NCBI RefSeq assembly: GCF_004771275.1
Contig: NZ_RQEV01000003.1
Location: forward strand, 310,001-374,000
Direction: 5' to 3'
Origin: Leptospira fluminis
GTDB lineage: Bacteria; Spirochaetota; Leptospiria; Leptospirales; Leptospiraceae
Length of the DNA stretch: 64,000 nucleotides
The translations under genes were made by a program, and so were the position numbers. Under the pieces are notes generated by a model. It saw only the letters and a program-made list of their open reading frames with translations. It made no database searches and had not been told where the DNA came from. This document shows, piece after piece, positions 61,088 through 64,000 of this stretch (within the stretch, counting starts at the first letter, position 1; each line of letters begins with the position of its first letter).

Positions 61088-61993
61088 ATGAATTTGTCAA
61101 AGGATAAAACCCTGGATATCGTTACCCGATGTGGAGACGGGGACGAGGAAGCGTTAAAGCTGTTTTTTGAAGCCTACTCGGAAGACATCTACAATTTTCC
61201 GATGAAAATCTTTCATTTGAGCGAAGACGATGCGGGAGATTTCTTCCTGTATGCCTTCGAACGTCTTAAGACCGGCGCGAGATTTTCCAGCTTCAAAGGA
61301 AAATCCAGTTTTCGGACGTGGTTTTATTCCGTTCTCCGCAACATGCTCATCGATTGGCAAAGAACCAAGCGCGAGCTGAAAATGACCAACTTGGGGAAGA
61401 TCAACAAGGAAGGAAAAGAATACGCCACGATAGAAGACGAGCCGGACCAACGACCGGACCTAATCGAAGAAGCGCAGGAACTCACCCGACACTTCCACCA
61501 GGTATTGGGGGAAATCGGAATCGAGAAACGCGTGATTTTCAAACTTTCCTATATCTATTACCTGAACCTAGACGAGGAAGAGATAGAATTCCTAGGATCC
61601 AAAACGAAACTCTCTCCGGAAGAACTGAAGCAAAAAATTATGTCTCTCCGGACGGAACTTTCCCGCAGAGAGGAAGAAAACATTCGGATGGAAGATAAGA
61701 TTACTTCCTTATATCTGAACATTTTAGAGTTAAAAGAGAAGCAAACTGCAACCATCAAGAAGGCGCCGATCCTTCCTCAGGAAGTCGATAAGACTTCCCA
61801 AGCCCTAAAAAAGAAATACGAACAGCGCAAAAAACTCCTGGAAAAACGCAAAAAAGGTCACTTTTTAGCCAGAACACCTTACCGAGAAGTAGCGGACCTT
61901 TTGGGGATTACGGAAGGAAATGTCAGCGTTACTTTGCTGCGTTTGATCGAAAAAATACAAAAAAAACTCAAATTTTCGGAATTGTCCGAGTAA
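61088..61993 (+). CDS. Sigma-70 family factor with split region 4
   Basis: 301 residues, long for an ECF factor (~180). Region 2 covers [17 protein letters not shown] and [19 protein letters not shown] (about 47-92). The start of region 4 appears at 132-168 ([21 protein letters not shown]), but instead of the helix-turn-helix a charged helical insert of ~90 residues follows, and the DNA-recognition part comes only at 262-294 ([23 protein letters not shown], split). The insert may receive a control signal. It is the first gene of a unit with an unknown protein and a CHAT protease. Confidence 0.82.
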   Translation: MNLSKDKTLDIVTRCGDGDEEALKLFFEAYSEDIYNFPMKIFHLSEDDAGDFFLYAFERLKTGARFSSFKGKSSFRTWFYSVLRNMLIDWQRTKRELKMTNLGKINKEGKEYATIEDEPDQRPDLIEEAQELTRHFHQVLGEIGIEKRVIFKLSYIYYLNLDEEEIEFLGSKTKLSPEELKQKIMSLRTELSRREEENIRMEDKITSLYLNILELKEKQTATIKKAPILPQEVDKTSQALKKKYEQRKKLLEKRKKGHFLARTPYREVADLLGITEGNVSVTLLRLIEKIQKKLKFSELSE

Positions 61994-62032
61994 AAGAAAT
62001 CGTCTTAAACCTTATTGGAGCGTCACACGCAA

Positions 62033-62776
62033 ATGGAATCCAAACGCGAACCAGGCTCGGAACCGGAAGTAAACAAATCTCTCTTTGAGGGAGAAGAAGC
62101 CGTAATCTCCGGAATCGATAAAAGTCCCGAGTTACAAAACGAATTGATTCGAATGGAAGAAGCTCTTCAAGCGGGAATCAAAACCGCCGAAGAATCTTAC
62201 TTCGAATCCGCTAGTCGAAGCCATGCTTATCGTACATTTCAGGAAGATCTAGATCTTAGCAAAGCCGAGCTGACGGAAGGTTGGCAGGTCAAAGCTTTCC
62301 CCGAATATTTAAAACGATATGTGGAAATGGAATTATCCCGTAAGGAACAGAGCCGGGAATCCATCGTGGTTAAATTAGGAAAATCGGGTGCTCAACTCTT
62401 CGATAGCCTAATCCAAACTCTGCAGATCAACACGAGAGTAGACTACGCTCCGGCAATGCGTTCCAGTACGACCAAGCTGCCGGCCGCTTCCGAATTCATC
62501 GTCTTCGAAGAGAAAGTAGAGGATGATTGCAAATTTACCTATCAGGTCGTTCAAGAAACGGAAGAGACCGCGTATTTGAGCGTCAAAATCGACTGCCCTA
62601 GACCGGAAGATTTCCAAAGAGTGAACCTCTCTAAAGATGGAAGGTTTATCCTTTCCAACCAATTCAATTCGGATGGTATTACGAACTTTGCCGGATTGAG
62701 AGAAGGCAAGTACACCGTGGAATTCCAGGGAAAAGACTTGTCGAAATCCATCGACCTCTTTATTCTTCTAGATTAA
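62033..62776 (+). CDS. Soluble protein between sigma factor and CHAT protease, unknown
   Basis: 247 residues from ATG 62033; a TTG six codons earlier is possible. No signal peptide or membrane span. The first ~130 residues are helical and acidic ([40 protein letters not shown]); the rest is beta-rich, ending in a small sandwich-like repeat ([18 protein letters not shown]). No zinc-finger anti-sigma motif. By position it could be an inhibitor of the sigma factor or a substrate of the CHAT protease; neither is shown by sequence. Genes follow at 39 and 78 bases. Confidence 0.7.
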   Translation: MESKREPGSEPEVNKSLFEGEEAVISGIDKSPELQNELIRMEEALQAGIKTAEESYFESASRSHAYRTFQEDLDLSKAELTEGWQVKAFPEYLKRYVEMELSRKEQSRESIVVKLGKSGAQLFDSLIQTLQINTRVDYAPAMRSSTTKLPAASEFIVFEEKVEDDCKFTYQVVQETEETAYLSVKIDCPRPEDFQRVNLSKDGRFILSNQFNSDGITNFAGLREGKYTVEFQGKDLSKSIDLFILLD

Positions 62777-62854
62777 AAGAGACTTCCGAACAGATTCCCC
62801 TTCCGAGCTTATGTCTCGCTTGGGGAAGAAACCGGTCCGCTCTTCCCGGAACCT

Positions 62855-64000
62855 ATGCTCAATCTTATCATAGACAGAGTCGGCGCAGTCAACGTATTCA
62901 ACATACTCGACAGTTCGGGAAGCGGGTCCGAATCCCATCTGCAATCCACGATGGACGAGGATTTGATCCTCGAATACATTAAAGAAATCGAAAATTTAGT
63001 CAGAGTATCGGTGGCTATCCACCAGAAATCCTCAGGTCATCCGACTCTGGAAACGGATATTCTCCACGAACTGAAAATCTTGGGAGAAACGTTTTACGAC
63101 CAGTTTTTCCCGGCTGTTATTCAGGAAAAGCTCCGGTTAACCACGGAAAAATATCTGCATTTCAATATAGATCCGAAATTAGGAGTGATTCCTTGGGAAC
63201 TGCTTCACGACGGAACCTGTTTTTTATCGGATAAATTCTTTATCGGTAAAACCGTCAGAGGAGAAGGACATAGCGGCGCCTTTAAGGAAAAGGAAAAACT
63301 GCGGATGTTGATCATCGCGGATCCTACCGAAGATCTGGAATGGGCACAAAAGGAAGGAGAACAATTGTTCAGAGTTCTGAGCGAAAAAGTTCCTTCTTCC
63401 CGCCTGGAGATAGAATTTATCGGAGGAAAGCAGGTAACAAAACTGAAACTCCTCTCCCTGATCAAAGGAAAGAACATCATCCACTACTCCGGCCATTTGT
63501 ATTTTTCGGATGATCCCCTCGAAAACGGTTGGTTGATTTCGGAAGGGAAGATTTTGAAAGCCCGGGAGATCAAGAATTCCGGTTTCAACACGGACATGGT
63601 TTTTTCGAACTCCTGCCAATCCAATAAAAGCACCACTCGCAATCTAAACTCTGATCTGATGAATAATTTCGCCGGCTCCTTCCTGATGTCCGGTATCAAA
63701 AGTTTTATCGGGACCAACTGGGAAATCGCGGATAACCAGAATACGATCGATTTTACCATCCAATTTTATTCGAATCTATTCGCGGACAAAAGCGTAGGAG
63801 AGTCCCTGTTTCTAGCCAAAGAACAAGCGCGACGGAATTACGACTCCAGCGATTTAACTTGGACGAATTATAGCCTTCACGGACAGCCGAACATACGCGT
63901 CACCTCCGATCCTACGAAAGGGCGTACCGCACATAAGATCGTCAATCCGTCCCTGATCTTCAAATTCTATCCCACACCGATCGCTTCCTCCTATTATACC
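62855..64000 (+). CDS. CHAT-domain cysteine protease, 3' end outside the window
   Basis: 382 codons are visible and open at the right edge. The CHAT features are in order: [12 protein letters not shown] (~113), the catalytic histidine in HYSGH (H214, with H210 nearby), and the catalytic cysteine in SNSCQS (C254), 40 residues later, a normal spacing. Further marks are [20 protein letters not shown] and [15 protein letters not shown]. The N-terminal ~100 residues are not recognised and no TPR is visible yet. CHAT proteins are caspase-like proteases that cut a specific partner when activated. Third gene of the sigma-factor unit. Confidence 0.85.
   Translation, partial: MLNLIIDRVGAVNVFNILDSSGSGSESHLQSTMDEDLILEYIKEIENLVRVSVAIHQKSSGHPTLETDILHELKILGETFYDQFFPAVIQEKLRLTTEKYLHFNIDPKLGVIPWELLHDGTCFLSDKFFIGKTVRGEGHSGAFKEKEKLRMLIIADPTEDLEWAQKEGEQLFRVLSEKVPSSRLEIEFIGGKQVTKLKLLSLIKGKNIIHYSGHLYFSDDPLENGWLISEGKILKAREIKNSGFNTDMVFSNSCQSNKSTTRNLNSDLMNNFAGSFLMSGIKSFIGTNWEIADNQNTIDFTIQFYSNLFADKSVGESLFLAKEQARRNYDSSDLTWTNYSLHGQPNIRVTSDPTKGRTAHKIVNPSLIFKFYPTPIASSYYT

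Noticed and set aside
61052..64000. CRISPR array or cas gene accompanying the CHAT/sigma unit
   Set aside because: No direct-repeat array and no Cas-type protein is visible in the window, so the type III-E likeness is limited to the gene classes.

Overview
The window is spirochaete chromosome, almost certainly genus Leptospira. The evidence is a DUF1564-type protein (a family I know only from Leptospira), a P83/100-type spirochaetal antigen beside flgB-flgC-fliE, many signal-peptide and lipoprotein genes, and dense coding on both strands. GC looks mid-40s by eye (not counted), higher than L. interrogans, so species is left open. I saw no rRNA or tRNA gene, insertion sequence, prophage or CRISPR array. 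Many start codons were moved inward from the longest frame because a ribosome binding site, signal peptide or family alignment favoured it.

Layout: 1-5 kb holds the end of dihydroorotase, a thiolase/acetoacetate-decarboxylase-like pair and a divergent TetR regulator with an inverted repeat before its start. 5-8 kb holds rhodanese, ABC-F ATPase, a small protein and DoxX. 8-11 kb holds an ECF sigma factor between a FecR-domain protein and an exported protein that share a short C-/N-terminal motif. 11-17 kb holds DUF1564, msrA, an orphan sensor kinase and two tandem lipoprotein hydrolases. 17-22 kb holds a family-4 uracil-DNA glycosylase, a cation exporter, queD-queC, pntAB-type and pntB transhydrogenase subunits and DUF454. 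22-32 kb holds TPR, lipoprotein and STAS genes, flgB-flgC-fliE, P83/100, serC, rpiB and a LamG-like protein. 31.5-36 kb is a tightly coupled minus-strand operon: two membrane sensor-like proteins, a TPR protein and a ribbon-helix-helix/PIN-like pair. 36-43 kb holds a metalloenzyme, a FN3-like/TPR pair, a methyltransferase and mtaB. 43-49 kb is lolC-lolD, a McsA/McsB-like fusion and clpC. 49-53.5 kb holds membrane proteins of unknown role and an orphan ParA operon. 53.5-61 kb holds gatB, a GNAT enzyme, dnaE, a START protein and an M23 peptidase. 61-64 kb holds an unusual sigma factor, an unknown soluble protein and a CHAT protease that runs off the window.

Two places stand out. The first is the right-end sigma factor / unknown protein / CHAT protease module, whose gene content resembles protease-controlled transcription such as the sigma-linked accessory genes of type III-E CRISPR (Craspase), but without any CRISPR part in view. 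The second is the gene upstream of clpC, which joins a McsA-type zinc finger to a shortened, diverged McsB-type arginine-kinase domain, a layout that recalls the Firmicutes mcsA-mcsB-clpC operon compressed into one gene. Secondary items are a PIN-like protein lacking its first acidic residue, a membrane sensor ending in a GGDEF-like domain without its signature, and a sigma factor whose region 4 is split by a long helical insert.
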